29,426 nt of DNA from Bigelowiella natans CCMP2755 (GCA_000320545.1 ADNK01002545.1:12501-41926), one strand, 5' to 3'. Counted from the first letter of the stretch, positions 12,114-23,100 are shown. A program made the numbers and translations. Notes: a model not told the origin generated them from the sequence alone.

Positions 12114-12649
12114 TCAATGTTCTCGGAGCTTTGGCGTCATGAATGTTGATTTTGGAGTGGGTATTTAATCGCAAATACATAAAGTATTACCAGCTTTCTA
12201 GATTTCGGCCAACAATGAATGCAATGCTAATGCTATCTAACCCACGACAATGCTAGCTAGCTAGGATATCACCGTTGCTAGCATGTGCACGCCTGTTGTC
12301 TAGATACTACTCAAACTCTTACACAAATTGAAATGGTTTTGACGCTCCAGTTGATGTATCTGCACAATATATTCATAAGGTGCAATCAGTGCAATGTGAT
12401 GCGTTCAAAGTCTTGTGAAGCGCAAGATGCCACATGCAGCCATGCTAGCATACTAGCTAGTATGCACGATGTGTGCTCGCTAGCTCGGCAATTATCAAAT
12501 CGATGCACTGACTAGCTGGCCATGCTAGCATGCTAGTATGCTGAGATCTAGAGATGCGCAACGCCGCAAGATTGACAGCGTGCTAGCATGAAACTGTTGA
12601 AAATTGGGCATCAAACGTCCATGCTAGCTAGCTACTAGCCCGCTACAAT
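12114..12649. other. Transition zone into TpA-poor domain A
   Basis: No gene seen. TpA is still present but is increasingly confined to CTAG. Phrases such as CATGCTAGCATG and GCTAGCTAGCTA recur. Confidence 0.6.
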
Positions 12650-12960
12650 GATGAGCTTTAGCACGGCGTGGAAGCGTGTGCGGTCATGCGGGTGTGCAAA
12701 TTTTCAGAAACAAAACTGCAGCCATGGACACACTCACTTTGAAGCGTGCTCGCATGCACTTGCTAGCATGCCTGCAGCTGGCGGTGGCTGGCGAGCTGGC
12801 GAAAGAAAGTGTTTGGGGGAGTGTGCTTGCCGTGGCCTTGAAGCAATGCTAGCAGCAATGGATGAAAACCATGTGCATCATGTGCCAATGTTCAACAAGC
12901 CGAGGGAGTGAATGTTCGAGTGAATGATCCCAAGCTAGCCAACCAGCAAGCTAGCAAGAG
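12196..12960. repeat. CTAG-rich cluster (GCTAGC/CATGCTAGCATG phrases)
   Basis: I count more than twenty CTAG tetramers in about 760 bases, many as GCTAGC and often next to CATG, for example near 12251-12264, 12441-12461, 12521-12539 and 12620-12637. About three would be expected by chance. The spacing is irregular, so it is neither a clean tandem array nor a CRISPR array. It sits at the left side of TpA-poor domain A, and a smaller CTAG group (18443-18478) sits at the left side of domain B. Confidence 0.85.
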
Positions 12961-13495
12961 GGGAGACCTCAAAGGATCATCGAGTTTGTGACTCGTCGCC
13001 TTTTTCAAGTTGACCTGGTCAAAGAAAATGGAGTGATTGTTTCACACCCGTCGATCGGTATCGAGTACATGAACAGAACACGGTGGTGAAGACGAAGCCC
13101 CAAACCAAGAAAAAGCTCGCTGCTGGAGTGCAACATGGAATGATTCGCAACGGTGTTTCAGATTGCCAGCATGACAGATCATTGTGGCTTTCGAATGAAA
13201 TGGTCCCACACGTGACGGATGAATTTGAGCCGGCATGACAATCTGAACAAAGCATTCGATAGCTTCTCACATGTCAGCGCAGCACGACGCGCCATGACTG
13301 CTAGCGAAACGTGCTGTTGTCTGTCTGATGCATGTTTTCATGGAGTGTCATCATCTTTTCAAAATCCAAAAGCAGGTACAAAATCCCCCCGCCCTACCGA
13401 CCAACTCACGACGAACGAAAAGTGAAACTACCCCCTCTAGCCCTCACTGTGACCTGCCACCACCTAGTTTCTGCTCTCTTTTTTTCCACTGTGCA

Positions 13496-14001
13496 TGGAG
13501 ATTGAGGATTCCAATGACATCAAAACAGAAAATGCAAAAGGCCATGATGATGATCATGAGGACTTTGTTGAATGATTCGAGATCGACATCGACAGTTGAA
13601 ACTGTCGCAGATTCCAAAGGAAACACCAAACGTGAAATCAAAACGACAATGTCTGCACCGCAAAAATGCGCAACAAAGACACCTGAGGTTTTCAAAACGG
13701 TCATTTAGATTCCCAAAGAAAACAAAATCGAACGCGATTCTGCGCAGATGTGAACAAAGATGTGCAGATGTGAACAAAGATGCCATGGAAAAGGTTGATC
13801 GAGCACAATCTTGCCGACAGCAAACACAAGCTAGATGCAGATCTCAAGTGGCCAATCAAAGACAAACAAATGGCGGTGACATGCGGGCAAAATTGCGAAA
13901 ATTTTGCAAGTCTTCTCGACAAAACAGGCAAACATCGTCAACATTTCAAAACTCTCATCACCGCAAATTCGTCAGGCGGCTGCACACGTGTCAATGCATG
14001 A
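13496..14001 (+). pseudogene. Broken coding relic, unidentified
   Basis: Protein-like stretches continue one another in changing frames. ATG 13497 gives EIEDSNDIKTENAKGHDDD and stops at TGA; a second frame gives a Lys/Thr-rich stretch to TAG 13706; a third, from about 13780 to TGA 13999, reads HNLADSKHKLDADLKWPIKD and on to ITANSSGGCTRVNA. A 20-base direct duplication at 13743-13782 sits between two of these frames and may have shifted them. I recognise no family. Confidence 0.4.
13743..13782 (+). repeat. 20-bp direct duplication
   Basis: The unit GCAGATGTGAACAAAGATGT occurs twice in a row, the second copy ending GATGC. Twenty bases is not a multiple of three, so it shifts the frame of the relic it lies in. 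Confidence 0.85.
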
Positions 14002-14319
14002 TTCCTTGCATCCTGTTGCTAGATTGTGAGTCGGCAGAGCACAGTCTAGCAGTGGCAGAGTGACATGGATTTTGCTGCTCATTTTTTGCACATGTCTGTT
14101 GCACACGCATGCCAGCATGGTGAAATGTGTGTCACAAAATGAGACATTTTGTCACAAATTCGCGATCAGGCACAGCATGGTGAAATGCTGCGGCTTGTCC
14201 ATTGGCACATCCCAGCCTCGCTTGCTCTCACATGACCAGCTAGCTAGATGAACATGAAATGCGTCCACACATGAACACTTCAACGCCGGTGTGGTCGGTC
14301 ATGACCACCAAGCGCGTGC

Positions 14320-14976
14320 TTGCATCAGGCAGCAAACTGGGCATGCAGTTTTGTTCCAGTTTTGTTTTGGCAGTGGGATGTTGGACATGTGCGTTTGCAT
14401 GTGCAATGCATGCATGCTTGCGCATTTGCCTTGGGCAGTGCGACAGGCTTTCTGAGTCATGCACACATCAGGTGGCATGCACATCTTTGGTGTTCATCAT
14501 GGTTTCTTTTGTGCACAAGTTTGTGGGCATGTGTGGGCCTGATTGTGCAAGTGCGCGTTGGCATGCAAAGGTGTGCAGCTGGATGGGACGAACTGATGGT
14601 CGATGGGACGTTCCCAGGCATCGAGTCACATGCAGCTTTCAAGCTGAAGGGATCCACGTTCGAAATCAGACGAAATCGTTTCGAGGATCCCATTCCTTTC
14701 ACAGGAGAAGCAAAGAATTGGAAAGAAGCCACACTTCATGTGGCCCGTTTCGCAACTCACCATGCCAAGATGATGCCATGTGGGGGTTTCTTTCGTGATG
14801 GCACATTGAATTGCGATTGCCATTCTGATGTGGACCTTGACATCCGTGTGCCGCGAGAAGTTGGAAGACAGATGGCACTCGGAACCTTGAAAAGTTGGGG
14901 ATCAGGTTGTGGTGTTGAACACGTGTGCCAAGGTGACAAACCAAGTGTTGTGTCCACATTGTTTGAACACACATGA
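14320..14976 (+). pseudogene. Unidentified reading frame in domain A
   Basis: Open for 218 codons to TGA with no in-frame ATG at its beginning and no tyrosine. The first third is Cys/His/Trp-rich and looks like an artefact of the base composition. The last 130 residues look like real protein: FEDPIPFTGEAKNWKEA, then VARFATHHAKMMPCGGFFRD, then a Cys/His/Asp cluster (NCDCHSDVDLDIRVPREV). I do not recognise the family. It may have been one gene with the frame at 15058-15420. Because TAA and TAG are largely missing here, the openness itself means little. Confidence 0.4.
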
Positions 14977-15057
14977 ACATTGACATGCACCGCATTTGAC
15001 ATGGATTGTGGGAAAACAAAATGATGTTGTGTGTTGCATGTCCATCATCAAAAAGGA

Positions 15058-15420
15058 ATGAAATTGGAAGAACACACCTTCAGATGCTCCTCAGATGTGC
15101 ACGTCTTCAATGTCCAGTTGACAGACTGGAATGCTTTCCAGGAACAAGACGGAAAATGCAATCTAGATTTCACAGCAAATGCTTTCTGTGCCATGAAGGG
15201 GAAAATGTTGTCAATTTCGTGGCGCAATCCCATGGTAGAAGAAGGTCAAGTGATCGATGACATGCGGAATGAAATGATGAGACCTTGCAAGCCAGTGGTG
15301 GGAGATGAACTCATGGAAGCTAGGGCAGCAAGGTTCTCCCGTGGAGGATGGACAATGATGGACTACACATGGGATTCGACAGGATTGCACCAAATCCGAG
15401 ATGAAGGATCAACTACGTGA
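15058..15420 (+). pseudogene. Unidentified reading frame in domain A, second part
   Basis: From ATG 15058 it runs 120 codons to TGA, beginning MKLEEHTFRCSSDVHVFNVQ and ending in a Gly/Trp/Met stretch (FSRGGWTMMDYTWDSTG). Two tyrosines remain, at the TpA sites 15364 and nearby. No family is recognised. It lies 80 bases after the previous frame and in another phase, which fits one decayed gene, though two separate genes are possible. Confidence 0.4.
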
Positions 15421-15540
15421 TGCGATGAACGATTTTGGCATGCATGTGCGTTCCATCATTGACATGAGGAGTGTTTGCACCCAGCATGGTGTGATGTGGC
15501 ACACTGGAGGGTTCAATTCCCACCCCATGCATGTGACATA

Positions 15541-16055
15541 CACATGACACATGAAACAACCATGTACATAACAACAAATTGACGCTTTTCACTTTGTTGA
15601 CATGCCTTTCCAATTCAGCGAAATTGAATGAGGCAGAAAGCAGAACAACGGTTCCCTCCCGCGCCTGCATGCTGCAACAAATGACATGAAATTACACGTT
15701 AGAGAATCACATGATGTTGACAGGCAGTAGGTAGAAGATTGGGGGTGGGAAAGACGACACATGGACAAATGACCCGATGTCAACTTTCGAATTTGGAGCA
15801 CAATGAGGTCATTTTTGATTTCTTTTTGTGGCAACGCAAAGTACTGAGCGAATTTAAAATTACAAAAAAGTGCATTTTGCCCCTCCCCCCCCCCCCTCGT
15901 ATTCAGTTGTTTTAGACACTGAAAGAAAACTGAATGAAATGATGTTCGGGAACGTGTAGGTACTTTTTAGGTGTGTTCGCCCGCCCGGGGCTGGGGGACT
16001 GTGGACCGAATAATTAATTTCGGAAAACAGCGGCAAGCAATTGTCGTCCACTTCC
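15541..16055. other. Ordinary host-like intergenic DNA
   Basis: TpA becomes normal again here. There is a C homopolymer at about 15883-15897. I see no gene. Confidence 0.6.
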
Positions 16056-16375
16056 TACTGAAATGTTACGTTACTATCGCCTAGTCACGTCTCCGTCTCC
16101 TTTTTAATTCCATTTTTAATTAAAACCCTGACTATCGAAAGTAATAGTACTGAAATGTTACGTTACTATCGCCTAGTCACGTCTCCGTCTCCTTTTTAAT
16201 TCCATTTTTAATTAAAACCCTGACTATCGAAAGTAATAGTACTGAAATGTTACGTTACTATCGCCTACTCCGTCTCCTTTTTAATTCCATTTTTAATTAA
16301 AACCCTGAGACTATCAAAAGTAATAGTACTGAAATGTTACGTTACTATCGCCTAGTCACGTCTCCGTCTACAAAC
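16056..16375 (+). repeat. 92-bp tandem repeat, about 3.5 copies, upstream of the membrane protein gene
   Basis: Units begin (TACTGAAATG) at 16056, 16148, 16240 and 16327, giving spacings of 92, 92 and 87. The third unit lacks seven bases around GTCACGT and gains two (GAGA). The fourth is cut off at about 16370 and runs straight into the coding start. Each unit contains TTTTTAATTCCATTTTTAAT, which could act as a promoter-like A+T-rich element. The copies are nearly identical, so the array is recent. Confidence 0.95.
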
Positions 16376-16381
16376 GTAATA

Positions 16382-17731
16382 ATGGACCCCACTCTGAACA
16401 TCATCTCCAAGCCGGCGGTCTTTCTAGCCCAGGGGCTGTTGAACAAGAAGGAAGACGATGCGGAAAATGTTATTTCGAGCATTTGGACGGTCCCCCCTAC
16501 GATTTCTGATGCCTTCGCACTGCCTCTCGGCACGCGATTGACCATGCTTGCGAACTTTGGCTCCGGGGTCAAATCGGGGGTGATGATTTGCATCCTTCAA
16601 CTTGTGATATCGGTCATCTACTTCACGAGATACATGGACAATGTTGACAGCATATGTAATTCATATGGCTTCTGCGATCAGAAAGTTCCTCGTCTAATGC
16701 AGGCAATGTTTGCTCTGACACTAGGGGAAATCATTGTCGACAGCTACTTTGGAATATTCTACATCGTCGAAACCCAACAAATCCAGAAACTCGTCATGTG
16801 GGTTGCATCACATTCAAATCTGCAGCCGAAGGAGGCTTATAATGTGCTGGACGTAATGTTGTGGGTGATTGCCGCGTTTATCATTTCGATCTTGGCTATA
16901 TGTTATGTTTTAAATAGCATCATCGTGTACTACACGCCTGATGATTGGTGGGTATTCGTATTCCACCTTGTCAATTGTTACAACACTTGGTGTACATTTT
17001 TTCTCTCGGCTGTGTGGGTCTGGGAAAATTGGATGCTAAATCGTGTTGGGGATTTCTACGTCCAAAAGCGCTTAGAAGGGGATTTTGGTTCAGATGGAGT
17101 TGTTGCGGGGATCAGATGCCATGAACTTCTTCAAAAAATGTCAGAAGTGTCTGGAACATGGGCGATAAATCATGGATTCCGTGTTTTCTTTGCATTTTTT
17201 GATATTACATTATATCTTTCATGGTATATCGTCACCTTGAATAAGATCGAGGCGGAAAATAAATTGGTGGAGAAGTGCGTTCCCGCAATGAACGTGCTTG
17301 TCCTGGTTTTAGCAATAGCATTCTATCTGATTGTTGTATTGACGCTCGTCGCGCCTGGATTTGTAACTTCCAAGTTCTTCAGCTCCCTCCAGTTGAAAGT
17401 TTCAAAGATGGCAACATGGGTAACCCACGATTTCATGCGACCTCGCATGCCTTCAGAAGTTGAACTAGAGGACTCAAAGCAAGGGATTGAATCAAGGAAA
17501 GATTCGCATAAGAAGAAAAGATCCATAGACGTTCATCACATCGATAGTCAGCAACAAGCTGGATTGTTTCACCAAACATGTACAATGTTCATGGTGAGGT
17601 TTGGGTTCGTAAAAGACTCTGGCGGGATGCACTTTGCCGGTCTTCCCATCGGTGTTGGGCAAGCTTTAACTGTGATTATGGTATCAGCCTACATACAGTA
17701 TGACATCATTAGGATCATTGCATCGGAATAA
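16382..17731 (+). CDS. Seven-helix membrane protein, possibly gustatory-receptor-like
   Basis: Intronless, 449 codons from ATG 16382 to TAA. The frame is open from ATG 16334, but the extra 16 residues come from the tandem repeat, so I prefer 16382. Hydrophobic segments number seven: around residues 65-85, 103-127, 157-180, 195-215, 262-285, 300-322 and 418-440. Between segments six and seven is a long charged loop of about 90 residues (SRKDSHKKKRS near its middle). The last segment, AGLPIGVGQALTVIMVSAYI, followed by QYDII, has the shape of the seventh helix of insect gustatory receptors and their protist homologues (GRL), and the loop position fits. The resemblance is weak; an unrelated seven-helix family is possible. 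Base composition is normal, unlike the blocks on either side. Confidence 0.8.
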   Translation: MDPTLNIISKPAVFLAQGLLNKKEDDAENVISSIWTVPPTISDAFALPLGTRLTMLANFGSGVKSGVMICILQLVISVIYFTRYMDNVDSICNSYGFCDQKVPRLMQAMFALTLGEIIVDSYFGIFYIVETQQIQKLVMWVASHSNLQPKEAYNVLDVMLWVIAAFIISILAICYVLNSIIVYYTPDDWWVFVFHLVNCYNTWCTFFLSAVWVWENWMLNRVGDFYVQKRLEGDFGSDGVVAGIRCHELLQKMSEVSGTWAINHGFRVFFAFFDITLYLSWYIVTLNKIEAENKLVEKCVPAMNVLVLVLAIAFYLIVVLTLVAPGFVTSKFFSSLQLKVSKMATWVTHDFMRPRMPSEVELEDSKQGIESRKDSHKKKRSIDVHHIDSQQQAGLFHQTCTMFMVRFGFVKDSGGMHFAGLPIGVGQALTVIMVSAYIQYDIIRIIASE

Positions 17732-17965
17732 ACATCGCGAAGCCTTCACATGAGTCGTGGGTGTGCACAGTATCTAGCGCATGGCAATGTCATCGGACTA
17801 AGACTACCTCATGATTTAAAATTTGAATCCCAATTTTTAAGTACCACAAATAGTGGGAATGGTAGTGACATACTCTAGTACTCTCTGCTCGAATTCGAGT
17901 TCATCTACATAGCTAACATGCAGCATGCACTTTACTTTTGTCGCACACACAGCCATGCACACATG

Positions 17966-17966
<1 letters not shown>

Positions 17967-18000
<34 letters not shown>
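17967..18000. repeat. (CA)n microsatellite
   Basis: About seventeen CA units. Confidence 0.95.
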
Positions 18001-18001
<1 letters not shown>

Positions 18002-18221
18002 CTCCTACACACGTACATAACTACATATGTTCGCACGTGCGTACGCTATATAGCCAATAAAGGCTATAGACAGCATATCAACAATAGTCACCGCTTTTAG
18101 ATAAAAATATGTCATGCGCTAGATCTGAAGTTGAACTCCTGATCGATTGAATAATCATATCAGAACATGTTTGGAAATCCTAGTAACGGCCAACGCATCG
18201 TGCCCTTCCGTGATGATGCAT

Positions 18222-18253
18222 ACATATATATATGTATATATATACATATATAT
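18222..18253. repeat. (TA)n-rich tract with inverted symmetry
   Basis: ATATATATATGTATATATATACATATATAT, which can fold on itself. Confidence 0.9.
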
Positions 18254-18500
18254 TTTAGTATCGTATCGCATCATCGTATCCTATCGACATGATGATCGTA
18301 GCTTTATGTCGCTCATGTCGTGTACGCAGCTATCACAAGCTAGCTACACCTAAGTCTAGAGGTGGCTTAGATACAGTGTAACAACGCGATTATTAGACAT
18401 GCAGTTTGGCATGTAGGTTTGATAAGCGCAGGTGTCTCCATCTAGCCCGACCGATCTAGCTGTTGCCGCATGCTAGCATGAGACCGTTTTTGCGTCAGCT

Positions 18501-19265
18501 TCAGTTGTCATTGTGCATGATGTGTCGATCACATTTGCAAGCATCATCATTGTACATGCGGGTCTTGTTGACCTGGAATCCAACCCAATTTTCAGTTTTC
18601 ACATTCGAAAAGTGTTGTGTTCCGGGGAAGTTCCCCGTGAAATGACACGAAAACCTTTGTAGCTCACCGCGCTTGAAACGTGGCCCTGAATTCGGATTGC
18701 TGTGTGCTCGGCTTGCCTGCTCGTGAATCTGACTCGCAATCTGCAGCCTGGCATCGTCACTTGCATGAATGCCCAACCCACTTTCGCCAATGCGCTCCAG
18801 TGAGCTTCGATGCACCGGCATCGCATCGCGCACATCCACCGCACTGATGTTGCGTCTCGTGTTTGTCGTGGGGCAAATCACGTTCAGAGTGTTCAATGTG
18901 TCATCACGTGGATCTTTGAGCGCAGAGTCAACAATGCATGGCATGCTGGCCCTGAAATCCACATGCTGCTTCCGAAAGACATCGCCCCCATTCAGTTTCG
19001 CTCGAGGGGGTTTGATCGCCTTCCTTGGAAAATGTTCATTCATCACAGATTGCTGAATCGCCACGAACCGACCATTCAAGTCATTCACATCGACTCCCAC
19101 TGCTTCTTTCAGTTTGACATCTTTTGGCAATTCGGGTGCCTTCAGTGGGTTGCCTTGAATGCATTCCTTCAACTTGTTCCACATCTTGACAATCGGCGAC
19201 AATGTCTCCTCATGTTTGGGATGCAGCTTTGCCCAGTCAACAGACGGTGCGGGCGGTTTGAGCAA
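18501..19265 (-). pseudogene. Decayed coding relic, distal part
   Basis: Open for 254 codons to TGA, with no ATG at its start: the frame opens after a TGA and the first Met is about residue 28. It reads like protein (LKAPELPKDVKLKEAVGV; FVAIQQSVMNEHFPRKAI; SALKDPRDDTLNTLNVICP) and has one tyrosine, at one of the few TpA sites (18553). It follows the frame at 19299-19888 on the same strand after a phase change near a nine-A run at 19333-19341, so it may be the C-terminal part of the same old gene. No family is recognised. Confidence 0.45.
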
Positions 19266-19298
19266 CCTTGGTATTCACGTCGCCACAAATGCAAGAGC

Positions 19299-19888
19299 TC
19301 ACAGTGGATGTGTTGTGGCCAATGATTGCCACAAAAAAAAAGCAACCCAGAAGTCCAAGAAAAGTCTGCGGAGTGTTTGGATTCCAGCCGCACTTGGAGT
19401 GTTCCCTGGCTGACCGAACGTGTCCCAGGGTCGAACAACGTCAAACGCCATGACCCTGTTTGCTTTCATCTTTGAGCGTTCAGCTTCAAGCCGTTGTCGG
19501 AGCCTGTCGGAGCCTGTCTGTGCCAAGTGTGTGGGGTCCGTTGGCATGTCTTGCAATCTGTGGATCATCTTTTGGTTTTGGATGCAGCCGTTGATGGGGG
19601 ATGAAGTCATCATTTTTTTCCTCCAGCCATCGAGGTGTTGCCGTGGAACCACGTGGAGTCCCGAAGACAACGCTGATTGTGGTTTCAGGAGTTCAAAGAC
19701 CGCATTCAGGACCTGGTCATGCGCGAACTCCCTGAACGTTTCGTGAAATGAAGCAGCTGCTTCATCGGACATTCGCATGCATCTCTCTCTGAAGGGCCCA
19801 TCTCTGGCCAAGGCGCAGAAAAACATGTCTTGCACCAAGTGCAGGAGCCCCTCGCCCTTTTCAAGCATGCACTGAACAAACCTCACGT
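19299..19888 (-). pseudogene. Decayed coding relic, part downstream of the retrotransposon
   Basis: This frame is open from inside the 3' LTR, but only the part outside the LTR belongs to the relic. It starts RFVQCMLEKGEGLLHLVQDM, includes a likely helical stretch (SFHETFREFAHDQVLNAVF) and ends in TGA near 19299 after a hydrophobic run (FLDFWVAFFLWQ). Its codon phase at the target-site duplication (19885-19888) is the same as that of the frame ending at 25161, so removing the element and one duplication would join the two without a shift. This shows that both were one gene before the insertion. No family is recognised. Confidence 0.55.
19885..19888. repeat. Target-site duplication, left copy (ACGT)
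   Basis: ACGT directly left of the TG that starts the left LTR. The matching copy is at 25161-25164. Confidence 0.85.
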
Positions 19889-20086
19889 TGCAGGTCGATG
19901 GTTGATTGAGCTGTGTTTCAATTGCATGTCGCGACTTGTGCATGTGACGATGCCATGAGCGCAATGCGGAACATTCTGCGAACCTTCTTGCGACATGTCC
20001 TGTTCTGCTGCAGCTAAGCATTGCAGCGACTGCTGCAGTTGAGCATTGCAGCGACCACACTGAGTCAGCCATTGCTACGCATCACA
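19889..20086 (-). repeat. 3' LTR (198 bp)
   Basis: Starts TGCAGGTCGATGG and ends GCATCACA on the plus strand. It holds a 25-bp imperfect tandem pair (TGCTGCAGCTAAGCATTGCA, then the same with TTG for CTA). It retains TA at 20015-20016 and 20076-20077, where the other LTR has TG. Confidence 0.95.
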
Positions 20087-20096
20087 CCTCCCCCAG
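20087..20096 (-). promoter_or_regulatory. Polypurine tract
   Basis: On the minus strand the sequence ACTGGGGGAGG lies directly against the 3' LTR (which starts TGTGATG). A purine run in this position primes plus-strand DNA synthesis in LTR elements. Confidence 0.8.
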
Positions 20097-20115
20097 TCGC
20101 GAAGATGCAGCGCTC

Positions 20116-23100
20116 TCAAGCAGCAGTGAACTTCATGAGATGCCAGTCGATGGCTTCGTCCCTGAAGTCTCTTCCTTGGTCATCTTGCCAGAAGTTGTCT
20201 TCGTCTTTGATCTCGACAGCATGCCAACTGTCTGACAAGTCCTCGAGCTGTGAAAACCAACGTTCACATTGTGGTTCTGGCACAGCAGCGCAGACTGAAC
20301 GATGATCTCCTCTCTTCAGCTTCTTCAGCAGCCTTTCCATGTTGCTTCTGCCTGGACATCCAGCAAACACGGTCTTGTTCTTCCAGTCGTCGTCGAATCC
20401 ACAGTCAGTGTTGTCGTGGCCTGTGTCGAAGTCCGGCTTTGCTCCAATGGTGTCTCGGGCAACATCCCATGTCTCATCGTTCATCTCAGCATGTCGCAAA
20501 ACATCATCACCAATGGAATGATTCTTGAGGTGATCAATGAACCTGTCAGATGCTCTCTTGCCGTCCCAGACGCGACAAACTCTTTTGCCGATTCGTTCCG
20601 TGACTTTGGCCACCTTGTTCCAGAACGGATCTTCCTTCTCTCTGCTTCTGGTGGGTTTTCTTGCTCTGACCAGAGTTCCAGTCTTTGTGATCCGTCCATC
20701 GCACTTGACTGAAGTCTTTGAATCGTCCTTCTTCTTGGATGCGCCCCCAGATGGACGAGTGAAGAATGGCAACAAGTGACGAATGCTGTCTGGAGTCGTC
20801 CCGTGAACTCTGCACAGTGCAGCGATGACGCGATGCAGACGTTCCACCATGGCGTCATTTTGTGGTCTGTCAACAGGACCTGGTTGCACATTGGGATGAG
20901 GCAATGCAATTGGAGTGACCTCGTCATCGACGTGCAGCTTCTTGGGAGTTCCGTTCTCTGATTCCCAGCATCTGCATTCGTTGTGGACTTTGGCTTTGCA
21001 GACACCTTTGTTTCTCTTCGCCATCCCGACTTTGCAAATTCGGCGAATCCACGGTTCTCCAGTGGCTGCGTCGACAAAAGTCATGTGCCACACACCGGAA
21101 CACTTGTGCATGTCAATCTGGACGACATCGAAACGTTCTTTGGCGCAGATCCGCCCAGAAGACTTGGATGATTTGCTTTCATGTCGGGGTGTTCCTGCAG
21201 CTTTGAGAGCAGCACACTTGCAGCCCTGGATGTGTTGTCGGGAATCTGGTGGTTTCTTTGACCAGCAACACTTTGAAAGGCGCATTGCCATGTTGGTGTC
21301 GCTGGCATGATCATTGCCATGAGCTTCGCACAAGAGTCTCAATCGTTGACGCTTGGGCACACAAGTTCTCCATTCTCCACCAGTGAACACTTCAACGCGA
21401 TCTTCGAGGCGTCGGATGCGCAACTTCTTCAGTTCAGCTTCGACAACTGATGCCGCCGACTCTTTTGTGTCAGGCACAAAACCTGAGTCATCCTCGAAGA
21501 GATTGTGCAGGGTGTCGGGCACAAAGTCAGCAGGTGGGCGCTGGAATGGACGCGACCATGTGTCTGCGAGCTGTTCGTCACCAGGCACATGTCTGATTCG
21601 CCTGGTGTCGTCAAACTCTTCAGTCTTTGACCTCACATTGGCGAACTGCTCGTTGGCCGTCTCATGGTTTTTGTGAATGCCCAACAGTGGCCTGTGGTCG
21701 ACACAAAGGTCAAAACCATGACGACAGGACAGCAGACATCGTCGGAAACGAAGTTGTCCCTCGGTGCTGGCGAGCAGTTCGCCTTTGGTGGGAGAACATC
21801 TGCTCTCCGCGGGACTGCACGACCTCCCCCAGACGTCAACGACATCACCATCCTGGGTGAGCACAGCAGCTGTGCCGAGTTTGGACCAGTCGGTCCAGAG
21901 GATTGTGGATTTTGCGTCTTCGTTGAACGTGTTCCTCATCAATTCCGAGCTGATCATGCCTTTCAATTTGTCGCAAGGTTCATCTGAGTTTGCTTCACCC
22001 CACACCTTGGCGAAAGGCTCTTTGTCGTTGGGCTTGCGGTGGGCGGTGGTGAACGCAGCAGCAGTTTGGGCGCACGTGGTCGCACATCGTTTGAGGATCC
22101 ATCCTGCCATGGCCAGGAACGAACGTGGGTCGGCCACACTCTTGGGCTTCCCCACTTGGCGCACCTGTTCGACTTTGGCCGGATTTGGTGCGATCTTTCC
22201 GTGTGACACCAGGTGACCGACCCATGGGATTTCTGTTTGCAAAAATGGAGATTTGGGTGCACGTGTTGTGAACCCGAAGAGCTGTGATCTTGGAAATGCG
22301 CACTCTGACACAAACACGTGTGCTGCGACTGTTGCGGTTCCTGTGCAGTCGTCATCAATGTGGACCCAAACGAAGATCCACAACAGTGGAGCTCCGCCGT
22401 CGTGGGAGTGGGCGCGAAAGCCAGCTTCGCTGAAACAGTCTCCGGACATCGATGACCCATGCGGGAATGCTCGAAAGTGCCACTTGCCGTCTCCAGTTGA
22501 GAATCCTGTGAGAGGACGAGACTGCTCACGGATTGGGATCTGTGTGCACGCCTCGTTTTCATCCAGAGTCGTGAAGATCTTCGTCATGGTCAGCTCGTCT
22601 GGCATCTCGTCGATCTTTCTCACCGGGAAGTGGCGTCTCTTCAATGTCTTGTTCACGCGACGCAGATTGTGTGCCAGTCTGAAACACGGGAATGTTTCTT
22701 TCTTTGCGAGGATGAGCGGGCTGTCATGTCCAGACGTTGAGGGTTCGACTTTGCCGTCGTTTGTCCATTTCTGAACCTGCCACCGCATCTTCTCATGGTC
22801 CACTTGTGGTCTCGATGGCTCGGGCACGTGCACGATGTCACTTTCGTGTCCCTCCTTGAGCTCCATGCGTGCTGGATCAATGTCAGGTGAAGGTCCTTTT
22901 CTGGGCATTGTGATGTTTTTGCATTTCCGTTTTGACAATGCCTGAACACACCTTCTGCCCTGCTCTGCAGACCAGTCGTCAAGCTGGCGTGCGCTCGAGC
23001 AAATCGGCGATTTGGCGCAGGTTCTTGTTCGGGTGACGTTCCTGACATTCCTCAGGCGCAGGTGGGTTGCGTTCGAAGTCGGTGGACGATGCATTCGCTG

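Larger units (their letters stand above)
12650..15540. other. TpA-depleted domain A
   Basis: TpA is scarce across this block and, from 14246 to 15163, absent: about 918 bases with none. Of the TpA sites left between 13270 and 14246, most lie in CTAG. Frames are broken and overlap on both strands. This matches domain B in style but the depletion is less complete, with ordinary TpA returning from about 15539. Confidence 0.8.
17732..18480. other. Downstream noncoding DNA of the membrane protein gene
   Basis: No gene seen. Contains a (CA)n tract at 17967-18000 and a (TA)n tract at 18222-18253, and ends with three CTAG sites (18443-18478) just before the TpA-free domain begins. Confidence 0.6.

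Noticed and set aside
15480-15535. tRNA-like sequence with a GGTTCAATTCC box
   Set aside because: The T-arm has a mismatch, no A box fits upstream and the acceptor stem does not pair.
16056-16375. CRISPR array
   Set aside because: The 92-bp units are continuous tandem copies with no unique spacers.
21963-22562. Long minus-strand frame inside pol (199 codons) and its plus-strand counterparts
   Set aside because: They are shadows of the pol frame made possible by the missing TAA and TAG stops.
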